From the NCBI GenBank assembly GCA_029961045.1, contig JASBVN010000014.1:1-64000 (forward strand): 64,000 nucleotides of DNA. Reading direction: 5' to 3'. This DNA is from Alicyclobacillaceae bacterium. GTDB taxonomy: Bacteria; Bacillota; Bacilli; Kyrpidiales; Kyrpidiaceae. Shown here piece by piece: positions 1-8,058 of this stretch (the stretch's first letter is position 1; each line of letters starts with the position of its first letter). Under the pieces are notes generated by a model that was given only the letters and a program-made list of their open reading frames with translations, had not been told where the DNA came from and did no database searches. The position numbers and the translations under genes are program-made.

Positions 1-8
1 AGACGACT

Positions 9-467
9 GTGACCGTCAAGGTCAACGGTGTGGAACGGACGGCGGAGGTGGAACCGCGCTTGTTGCTGGTCCACCTCCTGCGGGATGTGTTCGGACTGAC
101 GGGGACCCACATCGGATGCGATACCAGCCAGTGCGGAGCTTGTACGGTCCTTCTCAACGGCCTTGCGGTGAAATCGTGCACCGTCCTGGCGGTTCAGGCG
201 GACGGCTGTGAAGTGACGACGGTGGAAGGGTTGGCCCGGGACGGTCAACTTCATCCCGTCCAGGAAGCATTCTGGGAAAAACACGGCCTTCAGTGCGGTT
301 TCTGCACACCGGGAGCGATGATGACCGCCGTGGGGCTGCTCCAACAAAATCCCGATCCGACCGAAGAGGAGATCCGGGAAGGACTGGAAGGCGTGATCTG
401 TCGCTGCACCGGATATGAAAATATCGTACGCGCCGTCCAGTACGCCGCCGAGCGGATGCGCGGTTGA
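9..467 (+). CDS. coxS: CO dehydrogenase-family small subunit, [2Fe-2S] protein
   Basis: This is the iron-sulfur subunit of a molybdenum hydroxylase; in the family it passes electrons from the molybdopterin subunit to FAD. The N-terminal plant-ferredoxin-like domain carries cluster cysteines C37, C42, C45 and C57 in the context [11 protein letters not shown]. The C-terminal helical domain carries C96, C99, C131 and C133 (QCGFCTPG and CRCTGYENI). Its 152 residues are the usual length. The GTG at the window edge fits the family N-terminus, but an upstream start outside the window cannot be excluded. It is the first visible gene of a coxS-coxL-coxM-coxD-coxE run. The family is certain; the physiological substrate is not. 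Confidence 0.93.
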   Translation: MTVKVNGVERTAEVEPRLLLVHLLRDVFGLTGTHIGCDTSQCGACTVLLNGLAVKSCTVLAVQADGCEVTTVEGLARDGQLHPVQEAFWEKHGLQCGFCTPGAMMTAVGLLQQNPDPTEEEIREGLEGVICRCTGYENIVRAVQYAAERMRG

Positions 468-487
468 CCGGAGAGGAGGAGACGACG

Positions 488-2833
488 ATGGCAAGTGTAT
501 TCGGCGCCGCCGTCAAACGGCGGGAAGACCCGCGGTTGATCACCGGCAACGGACGGTACACGGATGATATTCAATTGCCCGGCATGTTGTATGCCGCCAT
601 CTTGCGGAGTCCGTACGCCCACGCCCGCATCCGGAGCATCCATGTGGAAAAGGCGAGGCAACTGCCGGGAGTGGTGGCGGTGTTCACCGGTTCAGACGTG
701 GCCGGCAAGGTCGGGCCGATTCCGACGGCCTGGCTTCCCCCGAATTCGGGGATCAAAACTCCGGCCCACCCGCCCCTTGCGGTGGACAAGGTGCGGTATG
801 TGGGGGACGGCGTGGCGATGGTGGTGGCGGAGAGCCGGTACATCGCCCGGGACGCCCTCGATCTCATCGAAGTCGACTATGAGGTCCTGCCGGTCGTCGT
901 GGATCCGGAAAAAGCCATGGCAGAAGGCGCCCCGCTCGTCCATGACGACGTTCCTGGCAACGTGGCTTTTCACTGGGAGGCAGGGGGCGATCCCGCTCCC
1001 GCTTTTGAACAGGCGGAAGTCGTGATCCGCCACCGGTTCCGTCAGCAGCGCTTGGTTCCCAATCCCATGGAGCCCCGGGCGGCAGTCGCCCAGTACAACG
1101 CCGGGAGCGGGGATATGACGTTGTGGGTGACCTCCCAAAATCCCCATATTCACCGGGTTCTTTTATCGAATATTCTCGGGATTCCGGAACATAAACTGCG
1201 CATTGTCGCCGTCGATGTCGGCGGAGGGTTCGGGTGTAAAATCCCCTGTTACGCCGACGAAGCCTTAGTGGCCTTTGCAGCCCGGGAACTGGGCAGACCG
1301 GTCAAGTGGACGGAAGACCGGCGGGAGCATTTTCTCGCCACCACCCATGGTCGGGACGAGGTGATCGATGCAGAGTTGGCGGGGAAACGGGATGGAACGA
1401 TGCTCGGCCTGCGCGTCCGGATGGTTGCCAACATGGGGGCTTATCTTTCGACGGCTGCGCCGGGAGTGCCGACCATTCTGTTCGGTCTGATCACCGTGGG
1501 GCCGTACAAAATTCCGTATGCCCACACCGAGGTTTACGGGGTGTTCACCAACACCACGCCGACGGACGCCTACCGGGGAGCGGGCCGGCCGGAAGCAACG
1601 TATGTCATTGAGCGAATGGCCGATCTATTCGCCAAGGAGATCGGGATGGATCCCGTCGAGGTAAGGAAGAAAAATCTCATTCCTGCGGAAGAATTTCCGT
1701 ACACTACCCCTCTTGGACTGCAGTATGACAGCGGCAACTACCACGGGGCGCTACAGAAGGCCCTCGACATGTTGGATTACGATCGATTGCGCAAGGAACA
1801 GGAGCAGCTTCGCGCCCAAGGGCGGTACATCGGCATTGGCTGGTCCACCTATGTGGAAATCTGCGGATTGGGCCCCTCCCAGGTGGCCGGAGCTGTGGGA
1901 TTCCAGGGAGGTCTTTGGGAGAGTGCCACGGTGCGGGTCCATCCCGGCGGGAAAGTCACGGTATTCACCGGGACCTCGCCGCACGGGCAAGGAGAAGAGA
2001 CGACCTTCGCCCAGATCGTCGCCGACCGGTTCGGCATTCCCATTGAAGACGTGGAAGTGGTCCATGGGGACACCGACCGCATCGCCATGGGTTGGGGCAC
2101 GTACGGATCCCGGACGACGCCGGTGGGAGGCAACGCCATTGCGATTGCTGCCGACCGAGTCCTGGAAAAAGCCCGAAAAATCGCCGCTCACATGCTCGAG
2201 GTCGCCGAAGACGATGTGGAATTTACCGGAGGCATGTTCAAGGTCAAAGGGGTGCCCGGCCGGCAGGTGAAATTCCAGGACGTGGTCTTGCAGGCTTATC
2301 TGGCCTGGAATCTTCCTCCCGGCGTAGAGCCTGGGCTGGAAGCGCAGGCCTTCTACGATCCGGTGAACTTCTGTTATCCTTTCGGCGCTCACGCCTGTGT
2401 CACGGAAGTGGACCCCGAGACCGGGGAGATCAAGATTTTGCGGTATGTGGCGGTGGACGACTGCGGACCGGTGATCAATCCGATGATCGTCGAGGGACAG
2501 GTGCACGGCGGTGTCGTGCAAGGAATTGGCCAGGCCCTGTGGGAAGGGGCGGTGTACGACGACGAAGGACAGCTGGTGACCGGCTCGTTTATGGACTATG
2601 CGATGCCGAAAGCCCGGTTTTTCCCGAAGTTTGAAACGGCACACACCGTGACTCCGGCTCCCCACAACCCCCTCGGGGTGAAGGGCATCGGCGAGACGGG
2701 CACAATCGCGGCGACGCCGGCTGTGGTCAACTCGGTGGTGGACGCCCTCCGGCCTTTCGGCGTCACCGATCTCGAGATGCCATTGACCCCGGAAAAGATC
2801 TGGAAGATCACCCACGGGAGGGAAGCGCGATGA
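488..2833 (+). CDS. coxL: CO dehydrogenase-family large subunit, molybdopterin-binding (form II type)
   Basis: This is the catalytic subunit of the xanthine oxidase/CO dehydrogenase superfamily and binds the molybdopterin cytosine dinucleotide cofactor. The protein (781 residues) has the expected order: aldehyde oxidase a/b hammerhead domain near residues 15-130, then the two Mo-binding domains. The active-site loop reads AYRGAGR at residues 361-367. That is the signature of form II enzymes; form I, the proven aerobic CO dehydrogenases, have AYxCSFR with the Cu-binding cysteine. CO oxidation is therefore not established, and other aldehydes or heterocycles are possible. I chose the ATG at 488 because GAGAGGAGGA lies just upstream; an in-frame TTG at 464 overlaps the coxS stop but lacks that spacing. 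Confidence 0.93.
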   Translation: MASVFGAAVKRREDPRLITGNGRYTDDIQLPGMLYAAILRSPYAHARIRSIHVEKARQLPGVVAVFTGSDVAGKVGPIPTAWLPPNSGIKTPAHPPLAVDKVRYVGDGVAMVVAESRYIARDALDLIEVDYEVLPVVVDPEKAMAEGAPLVHDDVPGNVAFHWEAGGDPAPAFEQAEVVIRHRFRQQRLVPNPMEPRAAVAQYNAGSGDMTLWVTSQNPHIHRVLLSNILGIPEHKLRIVAVDVGGGFGCKIPCYADEALVAFAARELGRPVKWTEDRREHFLATTHGRDEVIDAELAGKRDGTMLGLRVRMVANMGAYLSTAAPGVPTILFGLITVGPYKIPYAHTEVYGVFTNTTPTDAYRGAGRPEATYVIERMADLFAKEIGMDPVEVRKKNLIPAEEFPYTTPLGLQYDSGNYHGALQKALDMLDYDRLRKEQEQLRAQGRYIGIGWSTYVEICGLGPSQVAGAVGFQGGLWESATVRVHPGGKVTVFTGTSPHGQGEETTFAQIVADRFGIPIEDVEVVHGDTDRIAMGWGTYGSRTTPVGGNAIAIAADRVLEKARKIAAHMLEVAEDDVEFTGGMFKVKGVPGRQVKFQDVVLQAYLAWNLPPGVEPGLEAQAFYDPVNFCYPFGAHACVTEVDPETGEIKILRYVAVDDCGPVINPMIVEGQVHGGVVQGIGQALWEGAVYDDEGQLVTGSFMDYAMPKARFFPKFETAHTVTPAPHNPLGVKGIGETGTIAATPAVVNSVVDALRPFGVTDLEMPLTPEKIWKITHGREAR

Positions 2834-3687
2834 TTCCGAGCGCATTTGCGTACGAGCGAGCGCAATCGGTCCGTGACGCCGTCCGGCTTCTCGAATCACA
2901 CCAAGGGGAAGCGAAGATCCTGTCCGGCGGTCACAGCTTAATTCCGCTATTAAAGTTGCGACTGACTTCCCCTTCCGTGCTGATCGACATCGGGGGCCTC
3001 AGCGAACTCCGCGGTATCTCGGCGGGGGAGGATCAGGTGGTCGTCGGGGCGCTGACCACCCACGCCGAGGTCGCGAACAGCCCCGTCATCAAAGAAAAAT
3101 TACCCCTTCTGGCGGAAGCGGCCCGGCAAATTGGAGACCTTCAGGTGCGCAACCGAGGGACGGTGGGAGGGAGTCTGGCCCACGCCGACCCCGCATCGGA
3201 TCTTCCTGCCGTGGCCCTGGCTTTGGATGCGGTGCTGACTTTGGAGGGCCCGGATGGGCGCAACGAGATTCCGATCGGCGATTTCATCTTGGGGCCGCTT
3301 CTGACAGCCCTCGGGGGCAGCGACGTCGTCGTTTCGATCTCTTTCCCGATTCCGAAAGGGCGGTGGAAGGGGGCATATGAAAAATATCCGCACCCCGCTT
3401 CGGGATACGCGGTGGTGGGGGTGGCGGCGGTTCTCGCGGTGGATGGCGGAGGACTGATCCGGGAGGCCCGGGTAGGGATCACCGGGGCTGCGGATACGCC
3501 GTACCGGGCCCGTGAAGTGGAGGCGGCCCTGATCGGGAAACCGGCCGACGAAGAAACCATCCGGCAGGCGGCAGAACAGGCCGATGCCGAAGGCAGTTTT
3601 TCGGGCGACCTGTTTGCCTCTGCAGATTACCGCCGACACCTGTGCAAGGTCTATGCCCGCCGGGCGTTGGCACGGGCACTGCCGTAA
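2830..3687 (+). CDS. coxM: CO dehydrogenase-family medium subunit, FAD-binding
   Basis: This is the flavoprotein subunit that takes electrons from the [2Fe-2S] subunit to an external acceptor, probably the quinone pool. The N-terminal FAD-binding PCMH domain shows both diagnostic motifs: GGHSLIPLLKLR near residue 37 and GTVGGSLAHADPASD near residue 110. A C-terminal CO dehydrogenase flavoprotein domain follows. Length is typical at 285 residues. The ATG overlaps the coxL stop as ATGA, so the two are translationally coupled. Confidence 0.93.
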   Translation: MIPSAFAYERAQSVRDAVRLLESHQGEAKILSGGHSLIPLLKLRLTSPSVLIDIGGLSELRGISAGEDQVVVGALTTHAEVANSPVIKEKLPLLAEAARQIGDLQVRNRGTVGGSLAHADPASDLPAVALALDAVLTLEGPDGRNEIPIGDFILGPLLTALGGSDVVVSISFPIPKGRWKGAYEKYPHPASGYAVVGVAAVLAVDGGGLIREARVGITGAADTPYRAREVEAALIGKPADEETIRQAAEQADAEGSFSGDLFASADYRRHLCKVYARRALARALP

Positions 3688-4664
3688 AGGGAAGGAGGGG
3701 GTGCGTTCTGCGAAATCCCTTTTCAGATCTTGAGGACGTGCGCCGTGCCCTGCGCAAAGAAGGATATATCGTCGACGGATCCTTGGCGACGGCTGTGTAT
3801 TTGACGCTGGCGCTGGAGCGGCCGCTGTTTTTGGAAGGAGAGCCGGGGGTGGGCAAGACGGAGTTGGCAAAAGTGATCGCCGCGGCCGTCGGCCGCCCCC
3901 TTATCCGCCTTCAGTGCTATGAGGGCATTGACCGGCAGAGTGCCTTGTATGAATGGAATTTTCCCAGGCAGATGCTTCATATCCGGCTCGCGGAAGCAGC
4001 GGGGCGGAGCGGCGGGGGGGAGGCCGGCGGCGAGCCGGCCGGGGAGTCGTGGCGGGACCGACTCGAGGAGGAGCTGTTTTCCCCAAAATTCCTTCTGCGC
4101 CGGCCGCTCCTTGCAGCCGTCGATCCCCAGGGGCCGGCACCGGTACTGTTGATCGATGAAGTCGATCGCAGCGACGAAGAGTTTGAAGCGTTTCTCTTGG
4201 AACTTCTTGCCGAATTTCAGGTGACCATCCCGGAGATCGGCACATTGAAGGCCGAGGAGAAACCCGTGGTCGTCCTCACGTCCAACCGTACCCGGGAAGT
4301 GCACGACGCCCTTAAACGGCGATGTCTGTATCACTGGATTGATTACCCCGATTTTGCCAAGGAATTCGAGATTGTGTGTGTGAAAGTTCCCGAGATTTCC
4401 CGGCGTTTGGCGGTGCGGGTTTCCCGGTTCGTCCAGCGACTGCGGCGGGAACCGCTGTTCAAAAAGCCCGGGATCGCGGAGACCATCCACTGGGCACAGG
4501 CCCTTGTCGCCCTCGGCGCCCGGGAATTGGATGCCGCTGTGGTGGAAGAAACCTTGGGGTGTCTTGTCAAATACCGGGACGACTTGGAGGTGTTGACGGC
4601 GGAGCGAGAGGGCCGGCCCTACCTCCGGGAACTGTTGCAAGAAATCGAGGCGATGCCTTTATGA
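3642..4664 (+). CDS. coxD: MoxR-type AAA+ ATPase of the cox operon
   Basis: This is a MoxR/CoxD-family ATPase; in Oligotropha the homologue helps build the active-site metal-sulfur centre of CO dehydrogenase. The Walker A motif is GEPGVGKTE, Walker B is VLLIDEVDRSD, and sensor 1 lies near VVVLTSNRTRE. The start is ambiguous. The only standard upstream start is the GTG at 3642, inside coxM. Similarity to the family and a strong GGAAGGAGGGGG Shine-Dalgarno at about 3690-3700 instead suggest initiation at a CTG codon at 3708, which begins RNPFSDLED. The next gene is its VWA partner, overlapping by 4 bases. Confidence 0.88.
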   Translation: MQGLCPPGVGTGTAVKGRRGCVLRNPFSDLEDVRRALRKEGYIVDGSLATAVYLTLALERPLFLEGEPGVGKTELAKVIAAAVGRPLIRLQCYEGIDRQSALYEWNFPRQMLHIRLAEAAGRSGGGEAGGEPAGESWRDRLEEELFSPKFLLRRPLLAAVDPQGPAPVLLIDEVDRSDEEFEAFLLELLAEFQVTIPEIGTLKAEEKPVVVLTSNRTREVHDALKRRCLYHWIDYPDFAKEFEIVCVKVPEISRRLAVRVSRFVQRLRREPLFKKPGIAETIHWAQALVALGARELDAAVVEETLGCLVKYRDDLEVLTAEREGRPYLRELLQEIEAMPL

Positions 4665-5863
4665 GATCAGAATGGACAACACAGAGGCCGGAGCCGGCCG
4701 GGGATGGAGCGCGAATCGTGTCGAATTGCCTGGCGTTCTTCCGGGGGTTACGCCGGATGGGATTGCGCATCGGAACGCCGGAAATCCTTCTGGCTTTGGA
4801 AGCGATGGCCCATCTGCCCCTGGAGGATGAGTCCGCTCTGCGCGACGGCTGGCGGGCCGTTCTGGCGCACAATCGTTCGGAGGCGGAACTGTTTGATCTC
4901 GCTTGGCGCCAGTTTGGGTTCTTGCTCATCGGTATCCGCGAGCCGCTGGTGGCCACCCAGACCCTGTTGGCCAGTGTGGCGCGCCTTCGGGCGTCTTGGA
5001 GACATACTCCTCAAGTGGTATGGCTCGGGGCGGGAGACAGGGAACCCGGTGAGGAGCGGAATGAAGTGCCCCTGGTTGTGCGGGGCGGACAGAGCGCCGC
5101 CGAGATGTTGCGGCATCAGGACGCTGTGCGCTTGACTCCCGAGGAAATCCGGCAATTGGAGAGCGCGGTGTTATCGCCCCTGTGGCGGCGCAGCCGCCGG
5201 AGAAAACCGGCCCGGAAGGGGAAGGAATGGGACGGCTCGGCGACTTTGCGCAGGGCGGTCCAGCGGGGGGAGTGCTGGGAGCTGGCGCGCAGGAGGCGGG
5301 TGGCCCGCAAACGCCGGACGGTCTGGATCTGTGATGTCAGCGGGTCGATGGATCCCTACAGCCGGATGGTGTTGCGCTTTGTTTACGCTTTGGCGCGCCG
5401 GGGAATACCGGTGGAGGTGTTTGTGTGCAGCACCCGGTTGACAAGGGTGACGCCGGCTCTGGCGAATCGGGATGCGGACCGGGCTTTGTCCGATATGGTC
5501 AGCGCCGCCCCTGACTGGTCGGGGGGCACGCGGCTGGCCCGGGCTCTCCAAACGCTTCGCTTGGAATGGGGCCGGCGGATCGTTCGCGGAGCCGGTCTGA
5601 TTCTGGTGACGGACGGTCTGGAGGCGGAGGATCCCGGTTCCCTCGGGGAGGAAATCCAAAAACTTCGGAAGTTGGCGGCGTGGACGGTGTGGTTGAATCC
5701 GGCCCTGTCCGATCCGGAGTACCGGCCTGTGGCGAAGGGGAGCGCGGTCCTTCATGAAGCGGTGGATGCCCATTGGCCCGGTTACAGTTGGGGATGTTTG
5801 GAGTCCGCTTGGCGACAACTTGAGCAGAAGGAGAACGTTGGTCGGGTAGGTGGCCGAAGGTGA
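4661..5863 (+). CDS. coxE: VWA-domain protein, CoxE-like maturation factor
   Basis: This is the von Willebrand factor A partner of CoxD; MoxR/VWA pairs act together as metal-centre chaperones. The protein has 400 residues. The VWA domain sits in the C-terminal half with the MIDAS signature DVSGSMD, preceded by a basic linker rich in Arg and Lys. The C-terminus (LNPALSDPEYRP and onwards) is typical of CoxE proteins. The ATG overlaps the coxD stop. A form II-type coxSLM followed by both coxD and coxE is worth noting, since these maturation genes are best known from form I operons. Confidence 0.88.
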   Translation: MRSEWTTQRPEPAGDGARIVSNCLAFFRGLRRMGLRIGTPEILLALEAMAHLPLEDESALRDGWRAVLAHNRSEAELFDLAWRQFGFLLIGIREPLVATQTLLASVARLRASWRHTPQVVWLGAGDREPGEERNEVPLVVRGGQSAAEMLRHQDAVRLTPEEIRQLESAVLSPLWRRSRRRKPARKGKEWDGSATLRRAVQRGECWELARRRRVARKRRTVWICDVSGSMDPYSRMVLRFVYALARRGIPVEVFVCSTRLTRVTPALANRDADRALSDMVSAAPDWSGGTRLARALQTLRLEWGRRIVRGAGLILVTDGLEAEDPGSLGEEIQKLRKLAAWTVWLNPALSDPEYRPVAKGSAVLHEAVDAHWPGYSWGCLESAWRQLEQKENVGRVGGRR

Positions 5864-5879
5864 TGGGAGGCGGTCGAAC

Positions 5880-7556
5880 ATGGAAAAAGAAGTGTCGCTT
5901 CTTCTCGAGCGTTACAATCGTCCCGACGTTTGCGTAGCTGAATTGTTGTGCGACCGTCACGATCCGGATAAGGTCGCCCTTCGGTACGAAGATGTCGCAG
6001 GCCGCCGGGGGACCCTGACTTTCGGACAACTCCGCGATCTTTCCGCCCGTTTTGCGACCGTCTTGCGTGAACTGGGGGTGGACGAGGGTGACCGCGTAGC
6101 CGTCCTGCTGCCCAAAGGTCCAGAGTTGGTCGTAACAGTACTGGCCATTTGGCGGATCGGTGCCGTTCACGTCCCGCTGTTTACAGCCTTTGGTCCACAG
6201 GCCATCCACTATCGGGTTGAAAACAGCGGTGCGCGGGTCGTGGTCACCGACCAGGCACAACGGCCGAAACTCGGGGGCACTCCGGAGGGGACATACGCGA
6301 TTGATTCTGCCGCAGTGCGCGTGGTGACGGTCACTGAGGGCGACCCAATGGGGCCGGAACGGGGAAGCTCGACACCCACCGGCGGGACGCGCCAAGACGG
6401 GGATCTGCCGTTCTGGACAGCACTCCGTCAGGCTGTTCCCGCTGCGGAGTCTGCGACCGTCAGTGGTGACGACCTGTTCATCCTGCTGTACACATCGGGA
6501 ACGACGGGTCAACCCAAAGGAGTGGAAGTGCCGGTCAGGGCACTGGCGGCTTTTGAGGCGTATATGCGCTTTGGGCTGGATTTGCGAGAAGAGGATGTGT
6601 TCTGGAACATCGCAGATCCCGGTTGGGCTTACGGTTTGTATTACGGTGTGGTCGGGCCGCTGCTGTTGGGGAACAGTACCATCATGGTCAACGCACCGTT
6701 CAACGTGGATGAAACATGCCGGATCCTCGTGGAGTACGGGGTCACCAACTTTACGGCCGCACCCACTGTCTACCGTTCGATGCGGGCGGTGGGTATATCT
6801 CCTGCGTTCCGGGAACAACTGCGGCTGCGTGTCCTCTCCAGTGCCGGGGAGCCTTTAAACCCCGACGTTGTCAAATGGGCGGAGTCGCATCTCGGTATTC
6901 CCATCCACGATCATTATGGTCAAACCGAGCAGGGCATGATTGTGAACAACCATCACTTCCCGCCCCTGCAACGTCCCCTTCGGGCAGGCTCGATGGGCCA
7001 CTCCATGCCGGGATTTCGCGTTGTAATCGTTGATTCACACGGAAACGAACTGCCGGCCGGGCGCGAAGGGGAAGTTGCCGTTGATACCCAACATTCGCCG
7101 CTGTTTTGGTTTCGGGGCTACTACGGCGATCCGCGGCGGACGGCCGAACGCTTTCCCGCCGGCCCGCGCTACTATTACACCGGCGATGCAGGAAGCCAGG
7201 ATGCGGAAGGCTACATCTTCTTCTCCGGTCGCGCCGACGACATCATTACGAGCGCAGGATATCGAATCGGTCCCTTTGAAGTGGAAAGCGCCCTAATGGC
7301 CCACCGGGCTGTCGCGGAGGCCGCAGTTGTGGGTGAGCCGGACGAACGCCGAGGGGAGATTGTGAAAGCTTACGTCGTGTTGCGCCCGGGTTTTGAACCC
7401 TCGGAGGCGCTCGCGCGAGAATTGAGCGAGTTCGTCAAGGGGAATCTCTCTGCGCATGCCTACCCGCGTAAAATTGAGTTTGTGGAAGCTCTGCCCAAAA
7501 CGCCCAGCGGCAAGGTGCAACGGTTCTTACTCCGGGGACAGAGGCCCACGTCATGA
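5880..7556 (+). CDS. AMP-forming acyl-CoA synthetase (acetyl/propionyl-CoA synthetase-like)
   Basis: This is an adenylate-forming ligase that activates a carboxylate as an acyl-AMP and transfers it to CoA. The protein (558 residues) has the P-loop YTSGTTGQPKG, the A5 motif DHYGQTEQG, YTGD, and the C-terminal catalytic lysine in PKTPSGKVQR. The WNIADPGWAYGLYYG segment is characteristic of medium-chain or acetyl-CoA-synthetase-like members, but the substrate cannot be read from sequence. The ATG at 5880 follows GGGAGGCGG and starts only 16 bases after coxE, so it is probably cotranscribed. A carboxylate formed by the upstream molybdenum hydroxylase from an aldehyde could be its substrate (inference). 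Confidence 0.85.
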   Translation: MEKEVSLLLERYNRPDVCVAELLCDRHDPDKVALRYEDVAGRRGTLTFGQLRDLSARFATVLRELGVDEGDRVAVLLPKGPELVVTVLAIWRIGAVHVPLFTAFGPQAIHYRVENSGARVVVTDQAQRPKLGGTPEGTYAIDSAAVRVVTVTEGDPMGPERGSSTPTGGTRQDGDLPFWTALRQAVPAAESATVSGDDLFILLYTSGTTGQPKGVEVPVRALAAFEAYMRFGLDLREEDVFWNIADPGWAYGLYYGVVGPLLLGNSTIMVNAPFNVDETCRILVEYGVTNFTAAPTVYRSMRAVGISPAFREQLRLRVLSSAGEPLNPDVVKWAESHLGIPIHDHYGQTEQGMIVNNHHFPPLQRPLRAGSMGHSMPGFRVVIVDSHGNELPAGREGEVAVDTQHSPLFWFRGYYGDPRRTAERFPAGPRYYYTGDAGSQDAEGYIFFSGRADDIITSAGYRIGPFEVESALMAHRAVAEAAVVGEPDERRGEIVKAYVVLRPGFEPSEALARELSEFVKGNLSAHAYPRKIEFVEALPKTPSGKVQRFLLRGQRPTS

Positions 7557-7592
7557 GGGGGGATCAGCCGCGGCTGGTCCCCTCGCGTTTTT
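7555..7592 (+). terminator. Rho-independent terminator of the cox operon
   Basis: A long GC-rich hairpin (arms around GGGGATCAGCC and GGCTGGTCCCC) starts at the stop codon of the acyl-CoA synthetase and is followed by GCGTTTTT. It separates the cox operon from the convergent ytxJ gene. Confidence 0.8.
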
Positions 7593-7601
7593 CGGCTGTT
7601 G

Positions 7602-7943
7602 TCAATGAATTGCCTGACGAATGGCGTCTTGCGTAATGTTCCAATGTGAAGCATCCCAAACGGCCTTTTTATTTCGAATGAGTATGATTTGTGGCGACTG
7701 GTGAACGACATTCAGATCATGGGCGATTTGATTGGAGACATCACGGGACTCAATGACTTTCACCATGATATATTCGGTGTTTTCGTCAGGAGCCCCATTC
7801 AGGTAAGACTGAAACTCGCTCCATGCGTTTGCACTGATGGGACAGCGGGTACTGTGCTTGAAAAGCAGGACTGGTCTTTCGCAGGACTTCTCCAAAACAG
7901 CCTGCCACTCTTGATGGGTTGTGATTTCTTTCCACTGTGGCAT
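7602..7943 (-). CDS. ytxJ: Bacillithiol-system redox protein YtxJ
   Basis: This is a monothiol thioredoxin-fold protein of the YtxJ family, linked to bacillithiol-dependent protein disulfide reduction (a bacilliredoxin-like role inferred from the family). The protein has 113 residues. The active-site segment FKHSTRCPIS contains one cysteine, and a cis-Pro element (HQSPQIIL) follows near residue 82, as in thioredoxins. The ATG is preceded by GAGAGGAG. Base composition is clearly less GC-rich than the flanking genes. Its presence implies the organism makes bacillithiol. Confidence 0.88.
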   Translation of the reverse strand: MPQWKEITTHQEWQAVLEKSCERPVLLFKHSTRCPISANAWSEFQSYLNGAPDENTEYIMVKVIESRDVSNQIAHDLNVVHQSPQIILIRNKKAVWDASHWNITQDAIRQAIH

Positions 7944-7987
7944 TTCAAAGGCACTCCTCTCTGAAATCGACCTATATGGCTATGATA

Positions 7988-8016
7988 TGAATAGTTTAAC
8001 CATCTGTAGTTTTCAA
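7988..8016 (-). promoter_or_regulatory. Possible promoter of ytxJ
   Basis: On the minus strand TTGAAA is followed after 17 bases by TATTCA, about 45 bases upstream of the ytxJ start. The -35 is good and the -10 poor, so this is only a candidate. Confidence 0.25.
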
Positions 8017-8058
8017 GACAATCATCCTCCATGCTGGATGAGGATGCCGGGTCACCGC

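Noticed and set aside
464-487. Longer coxL starting at the TTG that overlaps the coxS stop
   Set aside because: The ATG at 488 has the ribosome site and matches where family members begin; the extra eight residues include the ribosome-site sequence itself.
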